DNA of 64,000 nt. Origin: SLNP01 sp964568875. GTDB taxonomy: Bacteria; Bacteroidota; Bacteroidia; Bacteroidales; VadinHA17. The position numbers and the translations under genes are program-made. Positions 19,319 to 28,569 of the stretch are shown here, in pieces. Under the pieces are notes generated by a model. The model made no database searches. It saw only the letters and a list, made by a program, of their open reading frames with translations, and was not told where the DNA came from. Position 1 is the stretch's first letter. Each line of letters opens with the position of its first letter. Location: assembly GCA_964568875.1 (NCBI GenBank), contig CAZMSH010000006.1, forward strand, positions 62,001 to 126,000, read 5' to 3'.

Positions 19319-20056
19319 CTATTTAACAGCTGCTTCGTACCTCTCGCTTACGTCTTTCCAGTTGACCACGTTCCAGAAGTTCTCTACGTAGTCGGGGCGC
19401 TTATTCTGATACTTCAGGTAGTATGCATGCTCCCATACATCAAGACCAAGTATTGGGGTTCCCTTAATGGGAGAGATGTCCATCAGGGGGTTATCCTGAT
19501 TCGGGGTGCTTCCTACAGCAAGCTTACCCTCAGCAGTAACCACCAGCCATGCCCATCCGCTTCCGAAGCGTGTTTTACCTGCATTGCTGAACAGCTCTTT
19601 AAACTTATCCATTGAACCGAATGCCTCATCGATGGCTTTTGCAAGGGCAGCCGATGGCTCTCCGCCTTCCGGGCTCAGATTGCTCCAGAACATATTGTGG
19701 TTATAGAGTCCTCCTCCGTTGTTGCGAACCGCATCGCTGAAGGTAGACATCTTTGCGAATATTGCCTCTAGGTGCATCTTCTCAGCCTCGGTTCCCTTTA
19801 TGGCTGCAAGAAAATTATTGTAATAGGCACGATGATGCCTGTCATAGTGAATTTCCATTGTCTGAGCGTCGATATAAGGCTCAAGTGCGTCATATGCGTA
19901 CGGCAGTGCAGGAAATTCAAATCCTGTAAATTCATAAGTATCTGTCATAACATTCTCCGTTTTGTTTGAGTTGTCTGCACAGGCTGTTGCGGCAATCAAT
20001 ATAATTACCGCGGTAATTGCCATGCTTGTTTTTTTTACTATGCCACTTGTTTTCAT
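19319..20056 (-). CDS. Superoxide dismutase (Fe/Mn), lipoprotein form
   Basis: Iron/manganese superoxide dismutase, 245 residues, converting superoxide to peroxide and oxygen. The mature enzyme starts at about residue 45 (FEFPALPYAYDALEP). Metal ligands are seen in MEIHYDRHHRAYYNN, NHNMFWSNLSP and DVWEHAYYLKYQNKRPDY. Unlike the usual cytoplasmic enzyme, it has an N-terminal hydrophobic segment with lipobox AATAC (about residue 26), which predicts membrane anchoring outside the cytoplasm. It lies divergent to the respiratory operon, which fits protection of the envelope oxidase from superoxide (inference). Fe or Mn preference cannot be decided by eye. Confidence 0.95.
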   Translation of the reverse strand: MKTSGIVKKTSMAITAVIILIAATACADNSNKTENVMTDTYEFTGFEFPALPYAYDALEPYIDAQTMEIHYDRHHRAYYNNFLAAIKGTEAEKMHLEAIFAKMSTFSDAVRNNGGGLYNHNMFWSNLSPEGGEPSAALAKAIDEAFGSMDKFKELFSNAGKTRFGSGWAWLVVTAEGKLAVGSTPNQDNPLMDISPIKGTPILGLDVWEHAYYLKYQNKRPDYVENFWNVVNWKDVSERYEAAVK

Positions 20057-20221
20057 TATGTTGTTGTTTTATTATTTAACAATATCAAAAGCGAAAGGTT
20101 CAATAATGCTCCACGGGGGTCAAAATTTTATGATATTTTGGCATCATTTGAATAACAAAAATCTAATTTGCCTATATTTAGGGCATTAACCACAAACGAA
20201 CCAACTAAAACCTAAGTAATC

Positions 20222-20605
20222 ATGAAATCCGTATTTTTCTTTCTGAGCGCTATTTTTGTTATCACAATGACATTACCATCATGCGGCGGCAAGGGAAAGA
20301 CTGCAGAAGAGGCAGCTGAACAGACAGCATCTGCCGAAGCAGTGGCAGAAGATGTGCATCTCCATTACATTCAGGTAGCGGTAGAGGGTATGACCTGCGA
20401 AGGTTGTGAAAACACTGTGAAGGCAGCTGTCGAAAAGGTTGAAGGTGTCTACAGCGCCACCGCCACCCACGCAGAAGCCTATGCAATAGCAGCCTACGAC
20501 GCCGGCACCCCTGACACGGCTGCCATCAGGGAAGCCATTACAACCTCGGGATACAAAGTCACCGGCTTCAAATTCCTGGGCCACGAGCTGCCGAAAAAAG
20601 AGTAA
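20222..20605 (+). CDS. Lipoprotein with heavy-metal-associated (HMA) domain
   Basis: Protein of 127 residues. The signal peptide ends in LPSC (lipobox), followed by an Ala/Glu-rich linker and one HMA ferredoxin-like domain with the copper-binding motif GMTCEGC near residues 58-64 and a conserved GY near the end. Known HMA proteins such as CopZ deliver Cu(I). Here the domain would face the periplasm, anchored by lipid, and the gene is first in the oxidase gene run. I infer delivery of copper to the CuA/CuB sites of the oxidase, or periplasmic copper buffering. A TATATTTA element at 20173 with TTTG at 20147 is a candidate promoter. Confidence 0.85.
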   Translation: MKSVFFFLSAIFVITMTLPSCGGKGKTAEEAAEQTASAEAVAEDVHLHYIQVAVEGMTCEGCENTVKAAVEKVEGVYSATATHAEAYAIAAYDAGTPDTAAIREAITTSGYKVTGFKFLGHELPKKE

Positions 20606-20629
20606 TTCAGCTAATCAAATCTATATTAT

Positions 20630-21607
20630 ATGGGGGGAACCGGGGCCAGCCAGGAAAAGGGAAAGAAACCTGATCCGGAAAAGATACTGGAACAATCGAG
20701 ACGCGATTTCCTTAAGCGTGCCGGAATACTGGGAGCCGTCTCAGCTACCGGTGCTGCAGCTATTTACGCAGGGCACCATTATGAAAAGTCAAAGGGCAAG
20801 GACAAAATGATTAAGGTCCTTACCGAAGACAACCGCCTGGTGGAGATCCCTGCCGACCAGATAGCAGACTTCAAGCCCGACCTGAAGATGCTTCAGGCCA
20901 GGGGCAGAGAAGGTATTGCCGGCAAGAGATGGGTAATGATACTGGACCTGGCCAAGTGCCGTAATGCGCGAAAATGCGTTGAAGCATGCCAGAGCGCCCA
21001 CCAGCTGAGGCCCTACGAGTACCATATCAACACCCTGGTAATGAAGGAATCGGTCAACACCCAACCCTATTTTATGCCGAAGCAATGCCAGCATTGCGAC
21101 AATCCCCCCTGCGTATCCGTTTGTCCGGTCGACGCTACATTCAAGCGACAGGACGGAATTGTTCTTATCGACAACGAGCGTTGCATAGGGTGCCGCTTCT
21201 GTATGGCCGCCTGCCCCTACTCCGCAAGAATATTCCACTGGCAGGAGCCAAAAGAACTGACAGCAAGCGAAACCGATAATCCCGAGTATGATGTCGAACT
21301 GAATGTGCCTCAGAAAAAGGGAACTATCTCAAAATGCCTCTTCAGCGCCGACCTGCTCAGGGAGGGTGAGCTGCCCTACTGCGTAACCGCCTGTCCGAAC
21401 GGTGTATTCTGGTTCGGAGACGAAAATGAAGATGCCGTCACCAACGGAACCACCCGTGAGACAGCAGTGATGAGCGAACTGCTTAAGAATAATGCGGGAT
21501 ACCGCCTGATGCCGGAGCTCGGCACCGAGCCCCGTATCTACTACCTGCCCCCGAAGAACAGGCTCTTCGAGTTCCAGCAACCTGAGAATCCTGAATTCAC
21601 TATATGA
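20630..21607 (+). CDS. Tat-exported 4Fe-4S protein (NrfC/DmsB/ActB2-like)
   Basis: Electron-transfer protein of 325 residues with four predicted [4Fe-4S] clusters. A twin-arginine motif SRRDFLKR lies near residue 24, before a hydrophobic h-region. The cysteine groups are C-x5-C-x3-C (CRNARKCVEAC), C-x2-C-x4-C-x3-CP (CQHCDNPPCVSVCP), C-x2-C-x2-C-x3-CP (CIGCRFCMAACP) and a final C...CVTACP. This is the pattern of the FeS subunit that pairs with NrfD-type membrane proteins, and of the small part of ActB in alternative complex III. No molybdopterin subunit is present. The start at 20630 keeps about 23 residues before the Tat motif. It overlaps the NrfD gene by 4 bases, so the two are translationally coupled. 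Confidence 0.9.
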   Translation: MGGTGASQEKGKKPDPEKILEQSRRDFLKRAGILGAVSATGAAAIYAGHHYEKSKGKDKMIKVLTEDNRLVEIPADQIADFKPDLKMLQARGREGIAGKRWVMILDLAKCRNARKCVEACQSAHQLRPYEYHINTLVMKESVNTQPYFMPKQCQHCDNPPCVSVCPVDATFKRQDGIVLIDNERCIGCRFCMAACPYSARIFHWQEPKELTASETDNPEYDVELNVPQKKGTISKCLFSADLLREGELPYCVTACPNGVFWFGDENEDAVTNGTTRETAVMSELLKNNAGYRLMPELGTEPRIYYLPPKNRLFEFQQPENPEFTI

Positions 21608-22962
21608 TGCAACCGCCCATGAGCAGCAACCATAATATATCATTCAACAGTGCAAGGCTTGAAAAGGTATCGGCCGACCTCTTTCGCACGGTGCGCATCA
21701 ACAAGAGTTTTATGGCCTGGATGGGATTCCTGGGCCTGGGCCTGGCCGCATGCCTCTATGCCTACTACACGCAGCTAAGGGACGGGCTGGTGGTAACCGG
21801 TCTCGGAGACTACACCAGCTGGGGAATGTACATAGCCCACTTCGTCTTCTTCGTGGCCACAAGTCTCGTGGGTATGCTTATTAGTTCGGTACTCGGACTG
21901 ATAGGATACAAATGGATAAAACCGATAACACGCATAGCAGAGATAATCGCTGTGGCCTTTGCTGCCGTGGCGGGGCTGGTAATTATATCTGATATGGGGC
22001 GACCTGACAGGCTGCCGTATGTCTTCCTCTTTGGAAGGGTGCAGTCGCCGATATTCTGGGATGTTACCGTGGTAACAACCTACTTCGTGCTCAGCCTGCT
22101 TCTATATTACGTTACACTTATTCCCGACCTGGCTATCGGTCGTACCCGTCTCACCGGAAGACCCGGTTTTCTTGTCAAAGCCTATGACATACTGTCGGTG
22201 CGATTCAGTCACAACCCGCTTCAGTACAAAATACTCTTCAGGGCCATTCGCATACTGCTGGTACTGATAGTTCCTATGGCGTTCGCAATACATACTGTAA
22301 CATCGTGGCTCTTCGCCGTCAATCCGAGGGCCGGCTGGGACAGCACCATCTTCGGTCCCTACTTCCTTTCAGGAGCCTTCGTTGCAGGAACCGCGGCAGT
22401 GATAATAGCCATGTATTTCTACCGCAAAAACTACCGCCTGTCAGAATACCTCACCGACGATCACTTCGACAAGATCGGGAAGCTGCTCTTCCTGGTGTCG
22501 CTGGTCTACCTTTACTTCAACCTCAACGAGTACCTGGTTCCGGCATATAAGCTAAAGAAGTTTGATGCCATACATATACGCGAACTTTTCAGCGGACATT
22601 ATGCCGTCATGTTCTACTTCACACAGGTGGCAGGACTTATAATTCCGCTTATACTGCTGCTGCTGAAACCACTGCGGAGGCCCCTGCCACTGACCCTTAT
22701 TTCGGCAGTGATGGTTGTGGCTGCATGGCTGAAGAGATACCTGATCGTGGTTCCCGCACAGGAGCATCCCTATCTGCCGATACAATTCGTTCCTGAGAAA
22801 TTTGTCGTCTATACTCCGACAATCACTGAAACGGCCATTACCATCGGCTCCCTGCTGATTGTGCTGATAATAATTACGATACTGTCTAAGCTCTTCCCGG
22901 TGGTACCCGTCTGGGAGGTAGCTGCTGAAGACGATGAAAAGAGTAAAACTTCAATAAGCTGA
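21604..22962 (+). CDS. NrfD/PsrC-type quinol-interacting membrane protein
   Basis: Polytopic inner-membrane protein of 452 residues with about ten hydrophobic segments, of the NrfD/PsrC family (ActC-like). Seen near the N-terminus is LGDYTSWGMYIAHFVFFVATS, which resembles the quinone-site region of the family, followed by DMGRPDRLPYVFLFGRVQSPIFWD near residue 125. Members oxidise or reduce quinol and pass electrons to a partner FeS protein. With the preceding FeS gene and the following cytochrome c it forms a possible quinol:cytochrome c oxidoreductase feeding the oxidase. Either ATG of the initial ATGATG may be used. Confidence 0.9.
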   Translation: MMQPPMSSNHNISFNSARLEKVSADLFRTVRINKSFMAWMGFLGLGLAACLYAYYTQLRDGLVVTGLGDYTSWGMYIAHFVFFVATSLVGMLISSVLGLIGYKWIKPITRIAEIIAVAFAAVAGLVIISDMGRPDRLPYVFLFGRVQSPIFWDVTVVTTYFVLSLLLYYVTLIPDLAIGRTRLTGRPGFLVKAYDILSVRFSHNPLQYKILFRAIRILLVLIVPMAFAIHTVTSWLFAVNPRAGWDSTIFGPYFLSGAFVAGTAAVIIAMYFYRKNYRLSEYLTDDHFDKIGKLLFLVSLVYLYFNLNEYLVPAYKLKKFDAIHIRELFSGHYAVMFYFTQVAGLIIPLILLLLKPLRRPLPLTLISAVMVVAAWLKRYLIVVPAQEHPYLPIQFVPEKFVVYTPTITETAITIGSLLIVLIIITILSKLFPVVPVWEVAAEDDEKSKTSIS

Positions 22963-22965
22963 ACC

Positions 22966-23895
22966 ATGAGACTTACAATAGCTATACTTCTGTTTCTGGT
23001 TTTTGCCCCCTGCGTTACGGCCCAGGAGTGGACAGTGCCTCCCGACCGCAGGGCCAGGCTCAGTCCGTTCGGATTCACTGATGAGAACCGTGCTTCCGGC
23101 GAGACTCTTTTCGATGTTAACTGCATGTCGTGCCACGGTAATCCGGGCCGCAACAACTGGCTGAGGGACCTTGAACCACAGCCCGGAGATCCCGCGTCGG
23201 AAACTTATCAGCAAAACAGCGACGGTGAACTGTTTTATAAAATCAGCGAGGGTCGCGGACCGATGCCCGGCTTTCGCAACGTGCTTTCGCAAACAGAGAT
23301 ATGGGAGCTGGTGGCATATATACGTAGCTTTAATCCTGATTACCGGCAGGTAGTAGCTCCGGCACGAACCGGCGAGGTGCCTGATTACAGCTATATCGTA
23401 CTCGAATTCATGACCGGAGAAAGCGAGGGAGAACTTTCAGTAAAGGCTACAGGCTTTATTGATGAAAAACCACAGCCAGTAAAGGGTGCGGGGATGCAGC
23501 TTACATTGAAACGATCTTTCGGGAGGCTGATTATTGACGAGGAGAAAGAGACTAATGAAAAAGGAGAGGCAGTCTTTTTGGTACCACCAACACTTAAGGG
23601 CGACAGCGACGGCAACCTAAGCCTGACAGCCAGGCTTACTGAAGAGGATTTATACGGTATTGCCGCGGCAGATACCCTTATCGGTATGGGCGAAGCCGTG
23701 GTTCCCGTCAGCCTGACAGAAAAAAGGGCAATGTGGAACACGGTGCGCAAAGCGCCCCTATGGCTTATTATTACCTTCACCCTGGCCTTTTTCGGGGTGG
23801 TCGGGACTATTCTTTTTGTGTTGCTGGAAATCCGCGATATCTGGATATTGGGCGGAATGGAGCAGGAGAAAGCAAATAAAAACCCTGATATATGA
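22966..23895 (+). CDS. Membrane-anchored cytochrome c
   Basis: Protein of 309 residues with a cleavable signal (ends FAPCVTAQE). A class I cytochrome c domain follows (about 35-125): heme motif CMSCH, then the likely axial methionine in GPMPGF, then an LVAYIRS helix. A beta-rich domain of about 130 residues of unknown type comes next, and one transmembrane helix near the C-terminus (about 262-286, LWLIITFTLAFFGVVGTILF). The topology puts the heme in the periplasm, anchored at the C-terminus. It probably carries electrons from the NrfD/FeS pair to CuA or to the heme c domain of oxidase subunit II (inference). The stop overlaps the next start. Confidence 0.88.
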   Translation: MRLTIAILLFLVFAPCVTAQEWTVPPDRRARLSPFGFTDENRASGETLFDVNCMSCHGNPGRNNWLRDLEPQPGDPASETYQQNSDGELFYKISEGRGPMPGFRNVLSQTEIWELVAYIRSFNPDYRQVVAPARTGEVPDYSYIVLEFMTGESEGELSVKATGFIDEKPQPVKGAGMQLTLKRSFGRLIIDEEKETNEKGEAVFLVPPTLKGDSDGNLSLTARLTEEDLYGIAAADTLIGMGEAVVPVSLTEKRAMWNTVRKAPLWLIITFTLAFFGVVGTILFVLLEIRDIWILGGMEQEKANKNPDI

Positions 23896-24275
23896 AAAAC
23901 CTGACAATGACCGGGAGATTCCTTTTTGCAATTCCTTTTGCACTATTTGGAATCAATCATTTTCTGATGCTGGATTATTATGTGGGGATGCTGACTTCAT
24001 TTATCCCTTTCAGTGCCTATACAATTGTGCTTACCGGCATTTTGCTGATAGCGATAAGCATCAGCATCATGACCCGGTGGTATGTAAAACAGGCGGCCTA
24101 TGCACTTGCAGGGCTGCTGCTGCTTTTCATTCTGACAATACACATTCCGCATCTTTTTGACGACAGCGACAAAACCATGGTTAAAATAGCGCTGCTAAAG
24201 GATATTTCACTGATGGGCGGATCGCTGATGATAGCAGGAGTGTGCGGTAGCCAGGAAAAAGAATCAAAAAATTAA
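23892..24275 (+). CDS. DoxX-like small membrane protein
   Basis: Protein of 127 residues with four predicted transmembrane helices and the DoxX-like opening GRFLFAIPFALFGINHF. Family members are often linked to respiratory or redox loci; the molecular role is unsettled. It overlaps the cytochrome c gene by 4 bases and is followed after 3 bases by SCO, so it belongs to the operon. It could be an assembly factor or accessory subunit (inference). Confidence 0.75.
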   Translation: MKNLTMTGRFLFAIPFALFGINHFLMLDYYVGMLTSFIPFSAYTIVLTGILLIAISISIMTRWYVKQAAYALAGLLLLFILTIHIPHLFDDSDKTMVKIALLKDISLMGGSLMIAGVCGSQEKESKN

Positions 24276-24278
24276 AAG

Positions 24279-25049
24279 ATGAAAAAACTTGTTCTGATCA
24301 TTATCATTGCTGCCACGACCTTAGGACTACATTCTCAGACGATTGACCCAGCGAATGTTGAAGTAGGCTTCGTGGAAAAACTGGGCGAAATACTGCCCCT
24401 CGACCTGGAGTTCCTTAATGAGTCCAATGACACGGTCTCTCTGAGGGAACTTATTGACAAACCTACGATTCTCTCTTTTGTATACTTTGACTGTCCGGGT
24501 TTGTGCAGTCCGTTGCTTAGCGGCATTTCGGAAGCTGTTGACAAACTTGACATGAAGCTGGGAGAAGAGTACCAGCTTATCACAATAAGCTTCAACACCA
24601 CCGACACTCCCGAGAAAGCAATCACCAAGAAACAAAACTTCGTGCAGAATATCAGTGGTGAAAACCGCGAGCACTGGATGTATCTTACCGGATGGCAGGA
24701 GAATATTACCGCAATAACCGAGGCGGCAGGATTTCGCTACAAGCCGCGCGGACTTGACTTCGACCATGCCTCAGGCATAATCATAATAAGTCCCTCTGGT
24801 AAGATTACCCGCTATCTGTACGGACTCAGTTTCCTGCCATTTGATGTTAAAATGGCAATAATTGAATCACAGAAGGAGATAGCGCGACCTACAATCAACA
24901 AGGTACTGGAGTTCTGCTTTTCGTATGACCCTGCTGGTCGTACATATACACTGCAGATCACCAGAATAATAGGGGCGATAACCATCTTTATTGCTGTAGT
25001 GGTATTTGTGGTGCTGCTGATTCGAGGACGCAGAAAGAACATTAACTAA
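24279..25049 (+). CDS. SCO1/SenC copper chaperone for oxidase assembly
   Basis: Thioredoxin-fold copper chaperone of 256 residues, required in known systems to metallate the CuA centre. The signal peptide (about 1-20) is followed by the SCO domain. The copper ligands are Cys72 and Cys76 in DCPGLC and His163 in FDHASG. An unusual extra is a C-terminal transmembrane helix (about 226-248, IIGAITIFIAVVVFVVLLIRG), giving anchoring at the C-terminal end. It lies directly upstream of the oxidase genes. Confidence 0.93.
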   Translation: MKKLVLIIIIAATTLGLHSQTIDPANVEVGFVEKLGEILPLDLEFLNESNDTVSLRELIDKPTILSFVYFDCPGLCSPLLSGISEAVDKLDMKLGEEYQLITISFNTTDTPEKAITKKQNFVQNISGENREHWMYLTGWQENITAITEAAGFRYKPRGLDFDHASGIIIISPSGKITRYLYGLSFLPFDVKMAIIESQKEIARPTINKVLEFCFSYDPAGRTYTLQITRIIGAITIFIAVVVFVVLLIRGRRKNIN

Positions 25050-25059
25050 CATACTGATT

Positions 25060-26682
25060 ATGAGCGACAATATCGAGGAAGGATATGTGAGTTACCTGGA
25101 GTATAAGGGTAAGTATAAGGGTATACTGTCGTGGCTGCTTTCAACCGACCACAAGAAGATAGGCCTTATGTACCTGTATGCAATCATTGTCTTCTTTTTT
25201 GTAGCGGCCTTTCTTGGCCTGCTTATGAGAATAGAGAAGCTGGCGCCGGGTCCGACGATAATGGAGGCACAGACCTATAACGGCATCTTTACCATACACG
25301 GGGTAATAATGATATTCATTATTGTAATTCCCGGCATTTCAGCCATTTTCGGTAATTTCTTCCTGCCAGTCATGATAGGAGCCAGAGACGTTGCCTTTCC
25401 ACGGCTGAACCTGCTTTCATGGTACCTCTATATGATAGGCGCAATACTGGGTGTTCTTTCACAGTTTGCCGGTGACGGGCCTCCTGATACCGGATGGACC
25501 TTCTACGTTCCTTACAGCGCTCAATCGGCGACGAACGTAATCTATGCACTTACAGCTGCATTTATCCTGGGCTTTTCTTCGATACTTACAGGCCTCAATT
25601 TCATTGTAACGATACACAGGATGAGAGCCCCGGGAATGGGATGGTTCAGAATGCCCCTTTTTCCATGGTCACTCTATGCTACGGCATGGATACAGGTACT
25701 GGCTACTCCTATCGTAGGCATAACACTGCTTATGGTTATAGCCGAGCGCACCCTTAACATAGGATTTTTTGACCCGGCCCTTGGTGGTGACCCGTTGCTG
25801 TTTCAGCATCTATTCTGGATATACTCCCACCCGGCAGTTTATATTATGATTCTTCCTGCTATGGGCATAGTAACGGAAATATTTCCAACCTTTAGCCAGA
25901 AGCCGATATTCGGATACGGTGCAATTGTTATCTCCAGCATAGCAATAGCTGCTGTAGGCTATTTCGTCTGGGGCCATCACATGTTCACATCAGGGATGAG
26001 TTACTGGTCGAGATGGTTTTTCTCATTTCTTACATTCATTGTGGCCATTCCCAGCGCCATCAAGGTGTTCAACTGGGTTTCCACGATGTACGGCGGATCA
26101 ATTGACCTCAAACCACCGCTGCTATACGCTATTTCATTCATCTTCCTGTTCATGATTGGAGGTTTTACCGGGCTTGCCCTCGGTTCCCTCGCAACAAATG
26201 TACACCTTCACGATACCGACTTTGTAGTGGCACATTTTCACTATATCATCTTCGGAGGAATGGGTTTCGCCTTCTTTGCAGGAATTCATTACTGGTATCC
26301 CAAGATGTTCGGACGCATGTACAGCAACAGGATTGCCAACATCGCATGGGTTATACTCTTTGCAGGTTTTAACCTGCTCTATTTCCCTCTGTTTATTATT
26401 GGGATACAGGGAATGCCGAGAAGATACTTCGATTATCTGCCACAATATACCATGGGACAGGTAATATCCTCAATAGGAGCATTCATACTGATAGCAGGCC
26501 TGATACTGATGGTGTGGAACCTTGTCTACCACCGCCGCCGCGGTGCCATCGCACCGGCCAACCCCTGGAACGGAGTCACCCTTGAATGGCTGATACCCTC
26601 ACCACCACCACATGAAAACTTCGATGAAATACCCGAGATAAAAACCAAACCATACCTTTTTACACGTACGAAGAACGATTAG
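25060..26682 (+). CDS. ctaD: Cytochrome c oxidase subunit I (A2-type heme-copper oxidase)
   Basis: Catalytic subunit of an aa3/caa3-type oxidase, 540 residues, about twelve helices. It reduces oxygen to water and pumps protons. The heme a ligand region TIHGVIM, the Tyr-His crosslink segment YSHPAVYIM (CuB His plus Tyr), WGHHMF (CuB His pair) and HFHYIIFGG (heme a and a3 ligands) are all present. The YSHPAVY form, with Tyr-Ser in place of the Glu found in GHPEVY, marks the A2 subfamily of proton channels (family knowledge, as in the caa3 enzyme of Rhodothermus). It is first of the core oxidase genes, with subunit III following after 3 bases. Confidence 0.97.
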   Translation: MSDNIEEGYVSYLEYKGKYKGILSWLLSTDHKKIGLMYLYAIIVFFFVAAFLGLLMRIEKLAPGPTIMEAQTYNGIFTIHGVIMIFIIVIPGISAIFGNFFLPVMIGARDVAFPRLNLLSWYLYMIGAILGVLSQFAGDGPPDTGWTFYVPYSAQSATNVIYALTAAFILGFSSILTGLNFIVTIHRMRAPGMGWFRMPLFPWSLYATAWIQVLATPIVGITLLMVIAERTLNIGFFDPALGGDPLLFQHLFWIYSHPAVYIMILPAMGIVTEIFPTFSQKPIFGYGAIVISSIAIAAVGYFVWGHHMFTSGMSYWSRWFFSFLTFIVAIPSAIKVFNWVSTMYGGSIDLKPPLLYAISFIFLFMIGGFTGLALGSLATNVHLHDTDFVVAHFHYIIFGGMGFAFFAGIHYWYPKMFGRMYSNRIANIAWVILFAGFNLLYFPLFIIGIQGMPRRYFDYLPQYTMGQVISSIGAFILIAGLILMVWNLVYHRRRGAIAPANPWNGVTLEWLIPSPPPHENFDEIPEIKTKPYLFTRTKND

Positions 26683-26685
26683 AAT

Positions 26686-27300
26686 ATGTCAAGAAGCCAT
26701 ACACATACCGAACCGGTTGACCACGAAGCAGGGAAGATAGGAATGTGGCTATTCCTGTTTACCGAGTTGTTTCTGTTCGGTGGTCTCTTCCTGGTATATG
26801 CCGTTTTCAGGTCGCAGTATACTGATTCTTTCCATACAGCCGCAGCAGAGCTCAATGCATTTGTCGGAACACTGAATACAGTGGTTCTGCTGGTCAGCAG
26901 TATGACTATTGCAATGTCTTTAACTGCAGTCAGAAAGAGACAGACAACCAGGGCCCTGATCCTTATTACCGCAACCCTGGCCCTGGCTGCATTTTTTATG
27001 GTAAACAAATATTTTGAGTGGAGTTACAAGTTCCACTACGATCTGTACCCCGGATCGGCAGTAATGAAGAACCTTGAACACGGAGTAATTTTATTTTACG
27101 GCCTCTACTACATGATGACAGGATTGCATGCACTGCACGTTATAATTGGCATGGTGCTTCTGACTGTCGTACTTATGAAAGTAAAGATCGGCGCTATTAA
27201 TGCCGACAACTTCCTGCTGCTTGAGAACGGTGCCCTTTACTGGCACCTGGTTGACCTGATATGGATATTCCTGTTTCCTCTGTTATACCTTGTAACATGA
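26686..27300 (+). CDS. Cytochrome c oxidase subunit III
   Basis: Subunit III of heme-copper oxidase, 204 residues, five predicted helices, the short bacterial form. Typical segments are KIGMWLFLFTELFLFGGLF near the start, TGLHALHVIIGM and WHLVDLIWIFLFPLLYL at the end. It stabilises subunit I and the D-channel. It sits 3 bases after subunit I and 36 bases before subunit IV. Confidence 0.95.
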   Translation: MSRSHTHTEPVDHEAGKIGMWLFLFTELFLFGGLFLVYAVFRSQYTDSFHTAAAELNAFVGTLNTVVLLVSSMTIAMSLTAVRKRQTTRALILITATLALAAFFMVNKYFEWSYKFHYDLYPGSAVMKNLEHGVILFYGLYYMMTGLHALHVIIGMVLLTVVLMKVKIGAINADNFLLLENGALYWHLVDLIWIFLFPLLYLVT

Positions 27301-27336
27301 CTGAAGCATGAAAAAAGCTGGAAAATACTATAATAG

Positions 27337-27621
27337 ATGAAACAGAGTAATTCTCATATTTCCGGATACAGAGAGCTGGCCCTGATTTTGCTGGGACTGC
27401 TTACCCTTACACTTATATCGGTGCTGATAACAGAGCTGCACTTCGGAGCCCTTTCAGTCTTCGTGGCACTGACGGTTGCTTCGGTTAAGGTGTTTCTTGT
27501 ACTGCTCTTCTTCATGCATCTGAAGTTCGAAAGCCTGCTGCTGAAACTCATGGTAGGAATGGTCTTCCTGCTCTTCACGCTGGTGATTATTATTACATTC
27601 ATTGATTATCTGTTCAGATAA
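27337..27621 (+). CDS. Cytochrome c oxidase subunit IV family protein
   Basis: Small membrane protein of 94 residues with three hydrophobic segments, matching the bacterial subunit IV (COX4_pro/CtaF-like) family. The typical middle is VKVFLVLLFFMHLKFES and the end IITFIDYLF. An accessory subunit of the oxidase; its position between III and II supports the call. Confidence 0.88.
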   Translation: MKQSNSHISGYRELALILLGLLTLTLISVLITELHFGALSVFVALTVASVKVFLVLLFFMHLKFESLLLKLMVGMVFLLFTLVIIITFIDYLFR

Positions 27622-27642
27622 AAACCTTAATAACAAAATATT

Positions 27643-28569
27643 ATGTTTGAAGGTGCATCAAATATGGTTGAAGGAGTCGATAAGGCGTTTGCTTTTATTT
27701 TCGGCATAGCTTTTATCTTCATTATGGGGATTACCATATTCATGATATGGACCGTACGCAAATACAGGCGCAGCAAAGGCCATGAGGCGAAACAGTTTCG
27801 TGGCAGCACGAAGCTTGAGATCGTCTGGACGGTAATTCCGCTGATACTGGTACTGCTTATGTTCTATTACGGATGGATAGGGTTTATTCCGATGAGAAAA
27901 GTTCCCTCAGATGCTCTCAGGATAGTTGCCATAGGAAGAATGTGGGAGTGGGAATTTGATTATGGTGAGGGACGCATTTCGCGTGAATTGGTAATACCTG
28001 TTAATAAACCGGTACGTCTTGACCTGGTATCCCAGGATGTAAATCACAGTCTGTTTATTCCAGCCTTCAGGGTAAAGGAAGACGTGGTTCCCGGTTATGA
28101 TAACTTTCTGTGGTTCACTCCTTACTATATCGGTGAGTTTGATATTTACTGCACAGAATACTGCGGGCTGCTTCACTCTGCCATGACTTCAAAAGCCATT
28201 GTCAAACCGGAAGAGGAATTTGAGGAATGGCTTGCCGAACTGGCAGTACAGGCCGCTGTGCCGGTGCCGGAAGGATTCACCCTGCTGCGTAATACCGGAT
28301 GCCTTGCATGCCATTCTATTGACGGCAGTAAATTGGTTGGTCCTTCATTTCTGGGCTACTGGGGCACCGACAGGATAGTAGTTGAAGGGAATGCGGAAAG
28401 AACAGTGGAAGCCGACGAAGAGTATACCCTCAGAGCCATCTACGACCCAAACAGCCAGGTTGTTAAGGGCTATGCCCGGGGACTTATGCAGTCGTATACA
28501 GGTACTCTCAGCGAAGAAGATGCCATGATAATGATCGAGTACCTCAAGGAGCTGGCAGGTGATAAATAA
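27643..28569 (+). CDS. Cytochrome c oxidase subunit II with fused cytochrome c (caa3 type)
   Basis: Subunit II, 308 residues. Two N-terminal transmembrane hairpin helices (about 12-35 and 60-80) precede the cupredoxin domain. CuA ligands are in NHSLFIPAFRVK and in CTEYCGLLHSAM. A C-terminal cytochrome c domain begins at about residue 210 with heme motif CLACH and probable Met ligand in GLMQSYTG, making this a caa3-type enzyme. Subunit II stands last among the subunits (I-III-IV-II) rather than first, as is usual. Its 3' end overlaps the CtaB gene by 11 bases. Confidence 0.96.
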   Translation: MFEGASNMVEGVDKAFAFIFGIAFIFIMGITIFMIWTVRKYRRSKGHEAKQFRGSTKLEIVWTVIPLILVLLMFYYGWIGFIPMRKVPSDALRIVAIGRMWEWEFDYGEGRISRELVIPVNKPVRLDLVSQDVNHSLFIPAFRVKEDVVPGYDNFLWFTPYYIGEFDIYCTEYCGLLHSAMTSKAIVKPEEEFEEWLAELAVQAAVPVPEGFTLLRNTGCLACHSIDGSKLVGPSFLGYWGTDRIVVEGNAERTVEADEEYTLRAIYDPNSQVVKGYARGLMQSYTGTLSEEDAMIMIEYLKELAGDK

